Part shown: piece by piece, positions 52,741-61,409 of the stretch | How positions within the stretch are numbered: position 1 is the stretch's first letter | Layout of the letters: the number at the start of each line of letters is the position of its first letter | Assembly: GCA_947494445.1 (NCBI GenBank) | Contig: CANLVD010000015.1 | Coordinates: 1 to 64,000 of the forward strand | Source of the DNA: an uncultured Paracoccaceae bacterium | GTDB taxonomy: Bacteria; Pseudomonadota; Alphaproteobacteria; Rhodobacterales; Rhodobacteraceae | Length of the DNA stretch: 64,000 nucleotides | Direction of reading: 5' to 3' | The notes under the pieces: model-generated | The model's input: only the letters and a program-made list of their open reading frames with translations | Told to the model about the DNA's origin: nothing | Databases searched by the model: none | Made by a program: the position numbers and the translations under genes

Positions 52741-53559
52741 TTATTTGCGTCCAGTTACCACATCAATGTCAGGCGCATCTTCGGCCTTCATTCCGACCAC
52801 GTGATAGCCTGCATCAACATGATGGGTCTCGCCGGTGACACCTGACGACAGATCAGACAGCAGATAGAGCGCCGATTTGCCGACATCGGTTTGCGTCACA
52901 TTGCGGCGGAGCGGCGAATTCAACTCGTTCCACTTCATGATATAGCGGAAATCCCCGATGCCCGAGGCCGCAAGCGTCTTGATCGGACCAGCAGACAGTG
53001 CATTCACGCGGATGCCCTTGGGACCAAGGTCCATCGCCATATATTTGACCGAGACCTCCAGCCCCGCCTTGGCAATACCCATGACATTATAGTGCGGCAT
53101 GACTTTCTCCGCGCCATAGTAGGTCAGCGTCAGCATTGATCCGCCTTCGGGCATCATCTTTTCAGCCCTCTGGGCAACGGCTGTGAAACTGTAGACCGAA
53201 ATGTTCATGGTCATCGCGAAATTATCAGCCGTGGTATCAACGTACCGGCCGCGAAGTTCGTTTTTATCAGAAAATCCAATGGCATGGACCAGAAAATCAA
53301 TCTCACCCCACTTGTCTTTCAGAGTGTCGAAAACCCGGTCGATGGAGCCGTCATCGGTGACGTCGCATTCCAGAACTGTGTTGGACCCTAGGCTTTCGGC
53401 CAGTGGGGTGACGCGTTTGCCCAACGCCTCTCCCTGATAGGTAAAGGCCATTTCGGCCCCTTGCTCGGCGCAGGCCTTTGCAATGCCCCAAGCGATTGAC
53501 CTTTCGTTGGCCACGCCCATGATCAGGCCCTTTTTGCCGCTCATCAGACCTTGCGTCAT
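52741..53559 (-). CDS. fabI: Enoyl-[acyl-carrier-protein] reductase (NADH)
   Basis: FabI reduces the enoyl intermediate in each round of fatty acid elongation. The 272-residue SDR has the cofactor loop [13 protein letters not shown], the catalytic YNVMGIAK (Tyr-x6-Lys) after [12 protein letters not shown], and the substrate loop [19 protein letters not shown] directly before ATG 53559 decides the start over 53574. Confidence 0.95.
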   Translation of the reverse strand: MTQGLMSGKKGLIMGVANERSIAWGIAKACAEQGAEMAFTYQGEALGKRVTPLAESLGSNTVLECDVTDDGSIDRVFDTLKDKWGEIDFLVHAIGFSDKNELRGRYVDTTADNFAMTMNISVYSFTAVAQRAEKMMPEGGSMLTLTYYGAEKVMPHYNVMGIAKAGLEVSVKYMAMDLGPKGIRVNALSAGPIKTLAASGIGDFRYIMKWNELNSPLRRNVTQTDVGKSALYLLSDLSSGVTGETHHVDAGYHVVGMKAEDAPDIDVVTGRK

Positions 53560-53688
53560 GTCTTGCTCCTCCATGCACCTTATTTGACCCTGCTCTATGC
53601 CAAAGCCTCGTCCGCATCAAGCACACTTGGCCGGTGGGCATGATCGGACTATGTGGAGTGCAAAGAACAACAGGGATGGTAACGCCTC

Positions 53689-54291
53689 ATGGAACGAGAT
53701 GGAATTTTTGCGGGCGAAGACCCGTTTGCCATTGCGCGAAGTTGGTTGCAGGAAGCGACTGAGTCCGAGCTGAATGATCCCAACGCAATCGCCTTGTCCA
53801 CCGTGGATGAGGCAGGTTTGCCAAACGTGCGGATTGTTCTGCTCAAGGACATCGAGGCAGACGCGTTCGTGTTCTACACCAACTATGACAGTGCCAAGGG
53901 CCGGGAAATCACAGCCTCTGGCAAGGCCGCCTTCGTCATGCACTGGAAATCGCTGCACCGACAGATCAGGGTCCGGGGCAATGTCAGCCGCGAGGACGGA
54001 GAGGTTGCGGACCGCTATTACAAATCCCGCGCCCTGCAAAGCCGTCTTGGGGCATGGGCATCCAAACAGTCACAGCCGCTGGATAGCCGGGCAAAACTGA
54101 TGGCAGATGTGGCCAAACTGGGCGTGACCAAAGGCACCGATCCTGACCGTCCACCGTTCTGGGGCGGGTTCCGGCTGGTGCCGATCGAAATGGAATTCTG
54201 GGCCGATGGTGCCTTTCGGTTGCATGACCGGTTTCGCTGGACCAGAGTGGAAGCAGATACAGACTGGACGGTCACGCGGCTCAACCCCTGA
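53689..54291 (+). CDS. pdxH: Pyridoxamine 5'-phosphate oxidase
   Basis: PdxH makes pyridoxal 5'-phosphate with FMN. Its 200 residues show [19 protein letters not shown], the [16 protein letters not shown]-phosphate segment, [20 protein letters not shown] and the C-terminal [20 protein letters not shown] with RLNP at the end. It begins divergently from fabI, 129 bp away. Confidence 0.95.
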   Translation: MERDGIFAGEDPFAIARSWLQEATESELNDPNAIALSTVDEAGLPNVRIVLLKDIEADAFVFYTNYDSAKGREITASGKAAFVMHWKSLHRQIRVRGNVSREDGEVADRYYKSRALQSRLGAWASKQSQPLDSRAKLMADVAKLGVTKGTDPDRPPFWGGFRLVPIEMEFWADGAFRLHDRFRWTRVEADTDWTVTRLNP

Positions 54292-54333
54292 CAGGCGGGG
54301 CAGCGGACCCGGATTTGGGAAAGTTTCGCGGAC

Positions 54334-55062
54334 ATGGGCAAGACGCTGCTGCTTACAGGGGCCAGTCGGGGCATCGGACATGCCACGGTCAAACGCTTCT
54401 CCTCCGCTGGCTGGCGGGTGATCACCTGTTCACGTCACCCTTTCCCCGAAGACTGCCCGTGGGAAGCGGGTGAGGAGGATCACATTCAGGTTGATCTGTC
54501 CGATCCCAAAAGCACGATTGAGGCCGTGGCCGAGATCAAGCGCCGGCTGAATGGCGGTCCGCTGGAGGCTTTGGTCAACAACGCGGGCATTTCTCCCAAA
54601 GGGCCGGAAGGAGAGCGGCTGAGCACCATGACCACGGATCTGCGGACATGGGGGCATGTGTTCCACGTAAATTTCTTTGCGTCAGTCGTGCTGGCGCGCG
54701 GTTTGGTGGACGAACTGGAAGCGGCACAAGGCGCAATTGTCAACGTGACGTCCATTGCCGGATCACGGGTGCATCCCTTTGCTGGTGCGGCCTATGCCAC
54801 GTCAAAAGCAGCCCTTGCAGCGCTCACGCGGGAAATGGCCCATGATCTTGGACCGCGTGGCATTCGTGTCAATGCCATCGCACCTGGCGAGATCGAGACC
54901 GATATTCTGAGTGCCGGAACCGATGCTATTGTCGAGAAGCTTCCCTTGCGCCGTTTGGGCAAACCAGAAGAGGTTGCACGCACGATTTACTATCTGTGTA
55001 CCAGCGAAAGTTCTTATGTTTCAGGGGTCGAGATCGAGATAAACGGCGGTCAGCACGTGTGA
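54334..55062 (+). CDS. Short-chain dehydrogenase/reductase
   Basis: The 242-residue classical SDR has GASRGIGH (8-15) for NAD(P), LVNNAGIS, the catalytic Ser in VNVTSIAGS and YATSKAALAAL (Tyr-x3-Lys). The C-terminal SSYVSGVEIEINGGQHV is typical of FabG-like reductases. The cofactor Arg/Asp pattern after the loop does not settle NAD versus NADP. It follows pdxH by 42 bp. The substrate is unknown. Confidence 0.9.
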   Translation: MGKTLLLTGASRGIGHATVKRFSSAGWRVITCSRHPFPEDCPWEAGEEDHIQVDLSDPKSTIEAVAEIKRRLNGGPLEALVNNAGISPKGPEGERLSTMTTDLRTWGHVFHVNFFASVVLARGLVDELEAAQGAIVNVTSIAGSRVHPFAGAAYATSKAALAALTREMAHDLGPRGIRVNAIAPGEIETDILSAGTDAIVEKLPLRRLGKPEEVARTIYYLCTSESSYVSGVEIEINGGQHV

Positions 55063-55181
55063 CCTTGCGCAAAACTTGTGCGAGTGGTTGCCAACCAATT
55101 CGCGCCAAAATTGTACCCCTTGGGCCGACTTCGGCGAAAAAGTGCCGCAAATCCGGCTTCTAAGTCCCGTTATTTGCTGTA

Positions 55182-55208
55182 TTTTGTGACCGTGCTATTG
55201 TCACAAAA
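55182..55208. promoter_or_regulatory. Inverted repeat in the cold-shock gene leader
   Basis: TTTTGTGAC (55182-55190) and GTCACAAAA (55200-55208) are perfect inverted repeats with 9 bp between. They lie ~115 bp before the start codon. A smaller stem, ATCAC (55245-55249) with GTGAT (55256-55260), follows in the leader. Either could be an operator or part of a temperature-sensitive leader. Confidence 0.45.
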
Positions 55209-55320
55209 GCACTCAGGTGCGAAACATATCCTTGCGTATAGGGAATCACACGTAAGTGATCAGTCGAAAGGTATGGGGCAACGTCTTTCGGCCAGGGTTG
55301 CTAGAAAAAGTGAGCGTAGA

Positions 55321-55872
55321 ATGAATAACAATGAAACAGGGCTCGATGTTTACATGATTAAGGGTCACGTAAAGTGGTTTGACTCGACCAAAGGCTACGG
55401 CTTTGTGGTCGTCGAAGACGGACAGGGGGATGTGTTGCTCCATGCCAATGTCCTTCGCAATTTCGGCAGAAGTTCTGTGGCCGAAGGTGCCGAGATTTCC
55501 ATGGAAGTGCAGGGCACCGACCGTGGACGTCAGGCTGTTGAAATTCTGGACATCTCGGCGACAGTTGCTCCGGTTGAGGAGGCTGAGTCACCGCTCGCCT
55601 CGTTCCTGGACGTCGGTGGCGAGGGCGATCTGGAGCCGTGCCGGGTCAAGTGGTTTGACAAGGCAAAGGGCTTTGGCTTCGTTAATGTCTTTGGCAATCC
55701 CGAAGATATCTTCGTGCACATGGAAGTGCTGCGTCTGTGCGGTCTGTCCGACCTGCAACCGGGCGAGGCCGTTTGTGTGCGATTGAAGCAGGGTCCACGC
55801 GGTAAGATGGCTGCCGAAATCAGGTCATGGGACCACGCGGTTCTGGCTGCCACCTCGCGCGAGCGGGATTGA
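55321..55872 (+). CDS. Double cold-shock-domain protein
   Basis: The 183-residue protein has two cold-shock domains: GHVKWFDSTKGYGFVVV (~14-30), with RNP-1-like KGYGFV and an RNP-2-like DVLLHANV, and CRVKWFDKAKGFGFVNV (~110-126) with DIFVHMEV. Single-stranded RNA or DNA binding is expected. A ~25-residue acidic linker joins them. ATG 55321 is chosen, and Met12 is also possible. The 258-bp leader upstream is typical of cold-shock genes. Confidence 0.9.
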   Translation: MNNNETGLDVYMIKGHVKWFDSTKGYGFVVVEDGQGDVLLHANVLRNFGRSSVAEGAEISMEVQGTDRGRQAVEILDISATVAPVEEAESPLASFLDVGGEGDLEPCRVKWFDKAKGFGFVNVFGNPEDIFVHMEVLRLCGLSDLQPGEAVCVRLKQGPRGKMAAEIRSWDHAVLAATSRERD

Positions 55873-55876
55873 TACA

Positions 55877-56344
55877 CTGAAACTGGGACTTCTTGTCGGC
55901 GCGGGATTGTATCTTGCGGCGCCCATTGCGTTTGCGGATTGTGCGTCTGATGTGGTCGAGTTTCGGGGCGATGGCCTGTCAGCCCGCTTCACAGTTGAGC
56001 TTGCCACCACCCCCGAAGAACGCAGCCGTGGTCTGATGTTTCGCGAGGCCATGGCCCTGAGCGCGGGCATGCTGTTTGTCTACCCCAAGGCACAGTCGGT
56101 CAGTTTCTGGATGAAAAACACGCTCATCCCTCTCGATATGATCTTCATGGATGAAACCGGCACGGTTGTCTCGGTCGGGGCAAACGCAGTGCCCGGTGAT
56201 CTGAGCCCGGTCCATGGCGGGAACAACATCCAGTATGTGCTGGAAATCAATGGCGGCTTCTCCGAAACGCTTGGCCTTGATGCGGGCGACCAGATGCAGC
56301 ATCCGGTCATCAATCCCGAAATCGCAGCCTGGCCGTGCGAGTAA
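55877..56344 (+). CDS. DUF192 family exported protein
   Basis: The mature part (~130 aa) is a DUF192 domain: FTVELATTPEERSRGLMFRE, SFWMKNTLIPLDMIFMD and GNNIQYVLEINGGF. A good signal peptide (KLGLLVGAGLYLAAPIAFA) precedes it, but no ATG does. The first standard candidate is a TTG at 55907, which would cut the signal in half. The signal fits a CTG start at 55877, 5 nt after the csp stop, so translational coupling is likely. Confidence 0.82.
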   Translation: MKLGLLVGAGLYLAAPIAFADCASDVVEFRGDGLSARFTVELATTPEERSRGLMFREAMALSAGMLFVYPKAQSVSFWMKNTLIPLDMIFMDETGTVVSVGANAVPGDLSPVHGGNNIQYVLEINGGFSETLGLDAGDQMQHPVINPEIAAWPCE

Positions 56345-56406
56345 GCGTGCGATTGCGCGTTTTGCCTCTTTTCAAGCCTGACAGGTTCCGTTAAGCAGAC
56401 GCCGTT

Positions 56407-56483
56407 CGGGGCGTGGCGCAGCCTGGTAGCGCGACGGTTTTGGGTACCGTAGGTCGTAGGTTCGAATCCTATCGCCCCGACCA
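56407..56483 (+). tRNA. tRNA-Pro (anticodon TGG)
   Basis: The cloverleaf is complete. The acceptor CGGGGCG (56407-56413) pairs with CGCCCCG (56473-56479), followed by A and an encoded CCA. The anticodon stem ACGGT/ACCGT encloses TTTGGGT with anticodon TGG. The T-arm holds GTTCGAATC. Confidence 0.97.
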
Positions 56484-56628
56484 TCTTCTTCATGGATGTT
56501 GATCACCAGGTCACTGGTACTGAGCGCGCGCTATAGGGCGTGACAATGACCTTTGCTTGTCTCATACAGACGGCAAATCACAGCGGTGCTGACTGCGTTC
56601 GGGACCAAACCAAAACTGGGAGACTGAT

Positions 56629-57501
56629 ATGGCCAAACTCGCATTTCTCGGACTGGGTGTCATGGGGTACCCGATGGCAGGACATCTTGCGGCCGCAGGC
56701 CATGATGTGACGGTCTACAACCGCACGGCATCGAAATCGGAGGCCTGGGTCGAGCAACATGGCGGAGCGTCTGCTGCAACGCCAGCGGCCGCTGCAACAG
56801 GCGCAGATATGGTCATGGCCTGTGTTGGCAATGATGATGATCTGCGCGGAGTGTGTCTTGGTGCGGATGGCGCATTTGCAGGTATGGCCTCGGGCGCTCT
56901 GTTTGTTGACCACACAACCGTGTCCGCCGCCGTGACCCGTGAATTGTTTGCAGCCGCAGCAGGTAAAGGCATCGGCTTCGTGGATGCGCCGGTTTCAGGC
57001 GGGCAGGCGGGTGCCGAGAATGGCGCGTTGTCGGTGATGTGCGGTGGCAATCAGGCTGAGTATGATCGTGCCGAGCCGGTGATCGATGCCTACGCCAAGC
57101 TCTGCCGTAGACTGGGCGACAGCGGTGCCGGGCAGTTGACCAAGATGAGCAACCAGATCGCGATTGCGGGTCTGGTGCAAGGCTTGTCAGAGGCGCTCCA
57201 TTTCGCTGACAAGGCAGGACTGGACGGCAAAGCAGTGGTTGAAGTGATCAGCCAGGGTGCAGCCGGCAGCTGGCAGATGTCCAACCGTTACGAGACCATG
57301 CTGGATGATCATTTCGAGCATGGATTTGCAGTGGACTGGATGCGAAAGGATCTTGGGATCTGTCTTGATACTGCCGATGAGAATGGTGCGAGCCTGCCGG
57401 TAACCGCCTTGGTGGACCAGTTCTACAAGGATGTGCAGAAGATGGGTGGCGGTCGGTGGGATACGTCTGCGCTGTTCAAACGCCTCAAGGCGCTGGACTG
57501 A
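56629..57501 (+). CDS. NAD(P)-dependent oxidoreductase, 3-hydroxyisobutyrate dehydrogenase-like
   Basis: The 290-residue beta-hydroxyacid dehydrogenase has AFLGLGVMGYPMAGHL (NAD fold), FVDAPVSGGQAGAENGAL (substrate segment) and Lys in GAGQLTKMSNQI as general acid. Family members act on 3-hydroxyisobutyrate, tartronate semialdehyde or sulfolactaldehyde. The substrate here cannot be told. It begins 145 bp after the tRNA gene. Confidence 0.9.
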   Translation: MAKLAFLGLGVMGYPMAGHLAAAGHDVTVYNRTASKSEAWVEQHGGASAATPAAAATGADMVMACVGNDDDLRGVCLGADGAFAGMASGALFVDHTTVSAAVTRELFAAAAGKGIGFVDAPVSGGQAGAENGALSVMCGGNQAEYDRAEPVIDAYAKLCRRLGDSGAGQLTKMSNQIAIAGLVQGLSEALHFADKAGLDGKAVVEVISQGAAGSWQMSNRYETMLDDHFEHGFAVDWMRKDLGICLDTADENGASLPVTALVDQFYKDVQKMGGGRWDTSALFKRLKALD

Positions 57502-57507
57502 TCAATA

Positions 57508-57546
57508 GGGCGAGGCGTGCAACACATGCGCGCCTCCCGACATCGC
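57508..57546 (+). terminator. Hairpin after the oxidoreductase gene
   Basis: GAGGCGTGC (57512-57520) pairs with GCGCGCCTC (57528-57536), one wobble, around a 7-nt loop. Outer bases GGGCGA and TCGCCC can extend it. No T run follows. Confidence 0.4.
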
Positions 57547-57664
57547 CCAATGGGCAGAAAACAGGCAGGGCGAGAATTCTTATCAACCGCGATGCAATTT
57601 CGGGTTGTGGTTGACTGACAGTCGTGAAGTCTGGGTTCATTGATTTGAACAAGGACCTATTTTC

Positions 57665-58102
57665 ATGAAAAGAATGATCACGCTGGCTGGCGTCCTTTTG
57701 ACGCTCGCAGCTTGTGCCGAGACGACTTCGGGATTGAGCCAGAACATCACGATGCGCCCCCTTCAGCCCGGATTTGCCAGTTGGGGAACCTCGTGGAATA
57801 CCGGTGCCACCCTCGTGCTTGTTGCCCAGCTTGAAGAGGTTGACGGCAAGGTGGCTGTGTGCGGAGCAAAGCACCAGACCGGGAATTCTGCCGTGCTGAA
57901 TTTCGAGTTGCTGAGAAAGACATATTTCACATCCAATGGCGTAAACCTGATGTCGAACCTCAATTACTTCGCTGTGGTCAAGGATCCGGACCGTCTGGAC
58001 AAGGTTCAGGTCGCCTGCAAGCAGACTGATATCGACTGGGATGACAAGTACAGCGACCAGAACTGGGAGATGGATTCCCGCCAGAGTGTTTTCCGCGTTT
58101 AG
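57665..58102 (+). CDS. Putative lipoprotein, unknown
   Basis: The 145-residue protein has a lipoprotein signal peptide: MKRMITLAGVLLTLAAC with lipobox LAAC, giving lipid-anchored Cys17. The mature part is ~129 residues, rich in beta-type sequence with two further cysteines (in AVCGAKH and QVACKQT) that may pair in the periplasm. No family is recognised. Its stop overlaps the convergent MCP-like gene by 4 bp. Confidence 0.75.
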   Translation: MKRMITLAGVLLTLAACAETTSGLSQNITMRPLQPGFASWGTSWNTGATLVLVAQLEEVDGKVAVCGAKHQTGNSAVLNFELLRKTYFTSNGVNLMSNLNYFAVVKDPDRLDKVQVACKQTDIDWDDKYSDQNWEMDSRQSVFRV

Positions 58103-58755
58103 GCAATCCGGTCCTTGATGCTTCTGAGCGACGTGCGTGAACGTTTTGACAGCGTCTGGATCTCTTCCGCGATGACGGCAAACCCGCGTCCGGCATAGCC
58201 GGCGCGGGCTGCCTCAACAGATGCGTTAATCGAGATCAGGTTGATCGAGTCGCTGATCTCGTCAATCTCGTTCATGGCCTTGCGCACGAATACGGCCTCA
58301 TCCTGGGCCTGTTTTCGATTGGCGCTGGCGATATGAGCGTTGAATGCCTCGATAAATGTGGTGATCTTGTTCCACAGGTCGTTTCGGCAATGCTCAAGCG
58401 CCGGCAGGAACCGATCCAGCTTGCCAGGCGCGCTTCCCTGGGAGCTGTTCAGATCGTTCAGCAGGGATTGTAAACTATCGATGGTTCTGAGTGCTTGAAA
58501 GATTTGATCGTGCAATTCGTCCGACGCCGGAATTCCGAGTTGGGCGAAGAGTTGGGGCACTTCGTTTCGGAGCAGGGATTTCGCGTTTTCGAAATGGAGC
58601 GTGATGCTTTGAAGGTCCCGTTTCAGATCGTCATTGGCAGGCAGGCCATCGCTCAGGATCATCAACGACAGATACTCGAAACACTTGGCACGACAGGTTG
58701 CGACCACAGCGTTGACCGTGCGGGCTGTTTCGTCGGTGTTTGGGGCCTCGGACAT
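58099..58755 (-). CDS. Truncated methyl-accepting chemotaxis-like protein
   Basis: The 218-residue protein ends with an MCP hairpin-tip sequence: ISDSINLISINASVEAARAGYAGRGFAVIAEEIQTLSKRS. About 20 residues after the tip the protein stops, so most of the descending coiled coil is missing. The N-terminal 150 residues are helical (with DELHDQIFQALRTIDSLQS) and lack membrane helices. It might be a soluble CheA/CheW-binding protein or a decayed receptor. No other chemotaxis genes are in the window. It follows leuB by 53 bp on the same strand. Confidence 0.8.
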   Translation of the reverse strand: MSEAPNTDETARTVNAVVATCRAKCFEYLSLMILSDGLPANDDLKRDLQSITLHFENAKSLLRNEVPQLFAQLGIPASDELHDQIFQALRTIDSLQSLLNDLNSSQGSAPGKLDRFLPALEHCRNDLWNKITTFIEAFNAHIASANRKQAQDEAVFVRKAMNEIDEISDSINLISINASVEAARAGYAGRGFAVIAEEIQTLSKRSRTSLRSIKDRIA

Positions 58756-58808
58756 CGTTTGTCAGTCCTGCGTTCACAAATGCGTGACACAGGACTGACG
58801 ATAAACAG

Positions 58809-59924
58809 TTAAGCTTGGTTTAAACTGTCGAGGCTTTTGAGGATTTCATCGCCCATCTGGATGGTGGTGAGCGGCGTGCGGCCCTCTTCCCCGATCAGAT
58901 CGGGTGTGCGGTGACCCGCGGCCAGGACAGCTTCAATGGCATTTTCCAAAAGACTTGCCGCGTCGCCCTCATCAAAAGAATAGCGCAGCGCCATGGCAAA
59001 GCTGAGGATACAGGCAATCGGATTTGCCTTGCCTTGGCCCGCAATATCAGGCGCTGAGCCGTGTACCGGCTCGTAAAGCGCTTTGGGGCGTCCGGTTTCG
59101 CTCGGAGCGCCGATGGAGGCCGAAGGCAGCATCCCAAGGCTGCCGGTCAACATGGCCGCGCAATCGCTCAGAATGTCGCCAAACAGGTTGTCGGTGACGA
59201 TCACATCGAACTGCTTTGGCCAGCGAACGAGCTGCATGGCGCCTGCGTCTGCATACATGTGGCTCAATTCCACATCGGGGTATTCATTGTCATGCACCCA
59301 CTGCACCTCTTCGCGCCACAGAATGCCGCTTTCCATCACGTTGGCCTTCTCCATCGAGCAGACCTTGTTGGAGCGTTTGCGCGCAAGTTCGAACGCAGAC
59401 CGGGCCACACGGCGGATCTCGTCCGTGGTGTAGCGCTGGGTGTTCACGCCCACACGACCGCCCTGATTGTCCTCGATGATGCCGCGCGGTTCACCAAAGT
59501 AGATGCCAGAGGTCAACTCACGGATGATCATGATGTCGAGGCCCGAGACGATCTCGGACTTGAGGGATGAGAACCCTGCGAGCGCGTCAAAACACTGGGC
59601 CGGGCGCAGGTTGGAATAGAGATCCATTTCCTTGCGCAGGCGCAGAAGGCCGCGTTCGGGCTTCACCGAGAAATCCAGATCGTCGTATTTCGGACCGCCG
59701 ACAGCACCCAGGAGCACTGCGTCAACTTCCATGGCCTTGGCCATCGTCTCATCCGTGAGCGGCGTGCCATGGGCATCATAGGCCGCACCACCAACCAGAT
59801 CTTCGGTCACGTCGAAATTCAGACCGCGGTTCGCACCAAACCAGTCGATGACCCGGCGCACTTCGACCATGACCTCGGGGCCGATCCCGTCGCCGGGCAA
59901 GATAAGAATGGAAGGGTTTGACAT
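58809..59924 (-). CDS. leuB: 3-isopropylmalate dehydrogenase
   Basis: LeuB oxidises and decarboxylates 3-isopropylmalate in leucine synthesis. The 371-residue enzyme has [12 protein letters not shown] at the start, [13 protein letters not shown], the catalytic Tyr/Lys region ([13 protein letters not shown]), and [17 protein letters not shown] with metal-binding Asp residues. It diverges from the MscS gene. leuD lies 3.5 kb away on the same strand. Confidence 0.96.
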   Translation of the reverse strand: MSNPSILILPGDGIGPEVMVEVRRVIDWFGANRGLNFDVTEDLVGGAAYDAHGTPLTDETMAKAMEVDAVLLGAVGGPKYDDLDFSVKPERGLLRLRKEMDLYSNLRPAQCFDALAGFSSLKSEIVSGLDIMIIRELTSGIYFGEPRGIIEDNQGGRVGVNTQRYTTDEIRRVARSAFELARKRSNKVCSMEKANVMESGILWREEVQWVHDNEYPDVELSHMYADAGAMQLVRWPKQFDVIVTDNLFGDILSDCAAMLTGSLGMLPSASIGAPSETGRPKALYEPVHGSAPDIAGQGKANPIACILSFAMALRYSFDEGDAASLLENAIEAVLAAGHRTPDLIGEEGRTPLTTIQMGDEILKSLDSLNQA

Positions 59925-60083
59925 CGAAAATCCTCGCTTTTGTCTTTGCCATGTCGCTAGCGAGTTGGCGGGGTCCGGTCAAGGTGGCGAAGCGGCTTAG
60001 TTGCCAGCATCAATTGGGTCTGTTCTTTTGGTAAAATCCGGGGCAAAGACTGAGCCAAGCAAGAAGAAATCCGAGGGAAGCAA

Positions 60084-61409
60084 ATGCTGGAGACGGTGCA
60101 AGGCTATTTGATGCAGGGTCAGGAGATAGCCCTGAAGTGGCTGACCAGCCCAGCTGCTCTGTCGCAGTTCGGCCTTTTGGTGGTTGCTTATCTGATCGCG
60201 TATTTTGTCACCAGACGCACGCGCCCGACCATCGAACGCCTGCTCGATCCCGGTGAGGCTGACGGCTATCTGGCAACGATCCGCCGTTTTGTGCTGCAGT
60301 TCACACCCCTTATCCTGCCGCTTCTGGCCTATGTTCTGATCGGTCTGGGCGAGCAGGTTGTTGTGCAGATGTTCGGCAAAGGACCGGTCATCGCCTTTGG
60401 CAAGCGCGTGTTCATCTTCCTGGCGGTTCGGCAGGCGGTTCTGTACATCATCTCTGACCCATTCCTGAAAATGCTGGGGCGCTATGTCTTTGTGCCAATG
60501 GCGGCTCTCTATGCACTGGGTCTGCTGGAGCCTGCACAGGTCTGGCTGGGAGAAACGGTCGTAGGTGTCGGCGATATCCGCTTTTCGCTTCTGTCGGTTC
60601 TCAGGGCCGCAATCGTCGGCAGTATCCTGTTCTGGCTCGGTCGTTGGTCCTCTGACACAGGCACAGGCTATATCCGCTCGCAGGAAGAGATGCGCCCGCC
60701 CACACGGGAACTGGCTGCCAAGGCTTTCGAGATGGGCGTATTTGCGATTGCCTTCCTGCTCTTGGTCAACATTCTGGGTCTCGATCTGTCCGCACTTGCG
60801 CTTCTGTCAGGTGCCATCGGCGTGGGTCTGGGCTTTGGCTTGCAGAAAATCGCCTCGAACTTCATCTCGGGGATCATTCTGTTGCTTGAGGGGCAGGCCA
60901 CGGTTGGTGATTTTGTCGAGCTTGATGGCGGGGAAAGCGGGACAATCGTAAAGATGATGGCGCGCGCCACGATCCTTGAGACGTTTGACGGAAAGTGGAT
61001 TGTTGTTCCCAATGAAGACTTCATCACCAGCCGGATCATCAACTGGTCCGATGCAGGCTCGGGCAACCGCTATGAAGCCGAATTCTCGGTGTCCTACGAG
61101 ACTGACATCAATCTGGTGCCCGACATCATTCAGGCAGCCGTGTCAAAGCACCCCGATGTGCGGCAAGTGCCTGAGCCGCCGGATTGCGAGCTCAGAGGCT
61201 TTGGCGACAGTGGAGTGAATTTTGCAGTGGAGTTCTGGGTTGAGGGCATTGACGACGGCAAGAACAAGTTCACATCGGATGTTCTGTTCCTGATCTGGAA
61301 CGCGCTGAAGGACAACAACATCGAAATACCGTTCCCTCAACGCGAATTGCGTCTGCGCGAGCCGCATAACCTGATGGCTGTTCGGCAGCTTAGCGGTCCG
61401 GAAAACTGA
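60084..61409 (+). CDS. MscS-type mechanosensitive ion channel
   Basis: The 441-residue membrane protein has about five spans before the MscS domain. The pore-lining helix and following region read ALLSGAIGVGLGFGLQKIASNF (near 250-271), then the beta domain (EGQATVGDFVEL) and a C-terminal vestibule. It is larger than E. coli MscS (286 aa), with extra N-terminal helices. It should vent solutes on hypo-osmotic shock. Its 3' end overlaps the convergent EEP gene by 20 bp. Confidence 0.93.
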   Translation: MLETVQGYLMQGQEIALKWLTSPAALSQFGLLVVAYLIAYFVTRRTRPTIERLLDPGEADGYLATIRRFVLQFTPLILPLLAYVLIGLGEQVVVQMFGKGPVIAFGKRVFIFLAVRQAVLYIISDPFLKMLGRYVFVPMAALYALGLLEPAQVWLGETVVGVGDIRFSLLSVLRAAIVGSILFWLGRWSSDTGTGYIRSQEEMRPPTRELAAKAFEMGVFAIAFLLLVNILGLDLSALALLSGAIGVGLGFGLQKIASNFISGIILLLEGQATVGDFVELDGGESGTIVKMMARATILETFDGKWIVVPNEDFITSRIINWSDAGSGNRYEAEFSVSYETDINLVPDIIQAAVSKHPDVRQVPEPPDCELRGFGDSGVNFAVEFWVEGIDDGKNKFTSDVLFLIWNALKDNNIEIPFPQRELRLREPHNLMAVRQLSGPEN

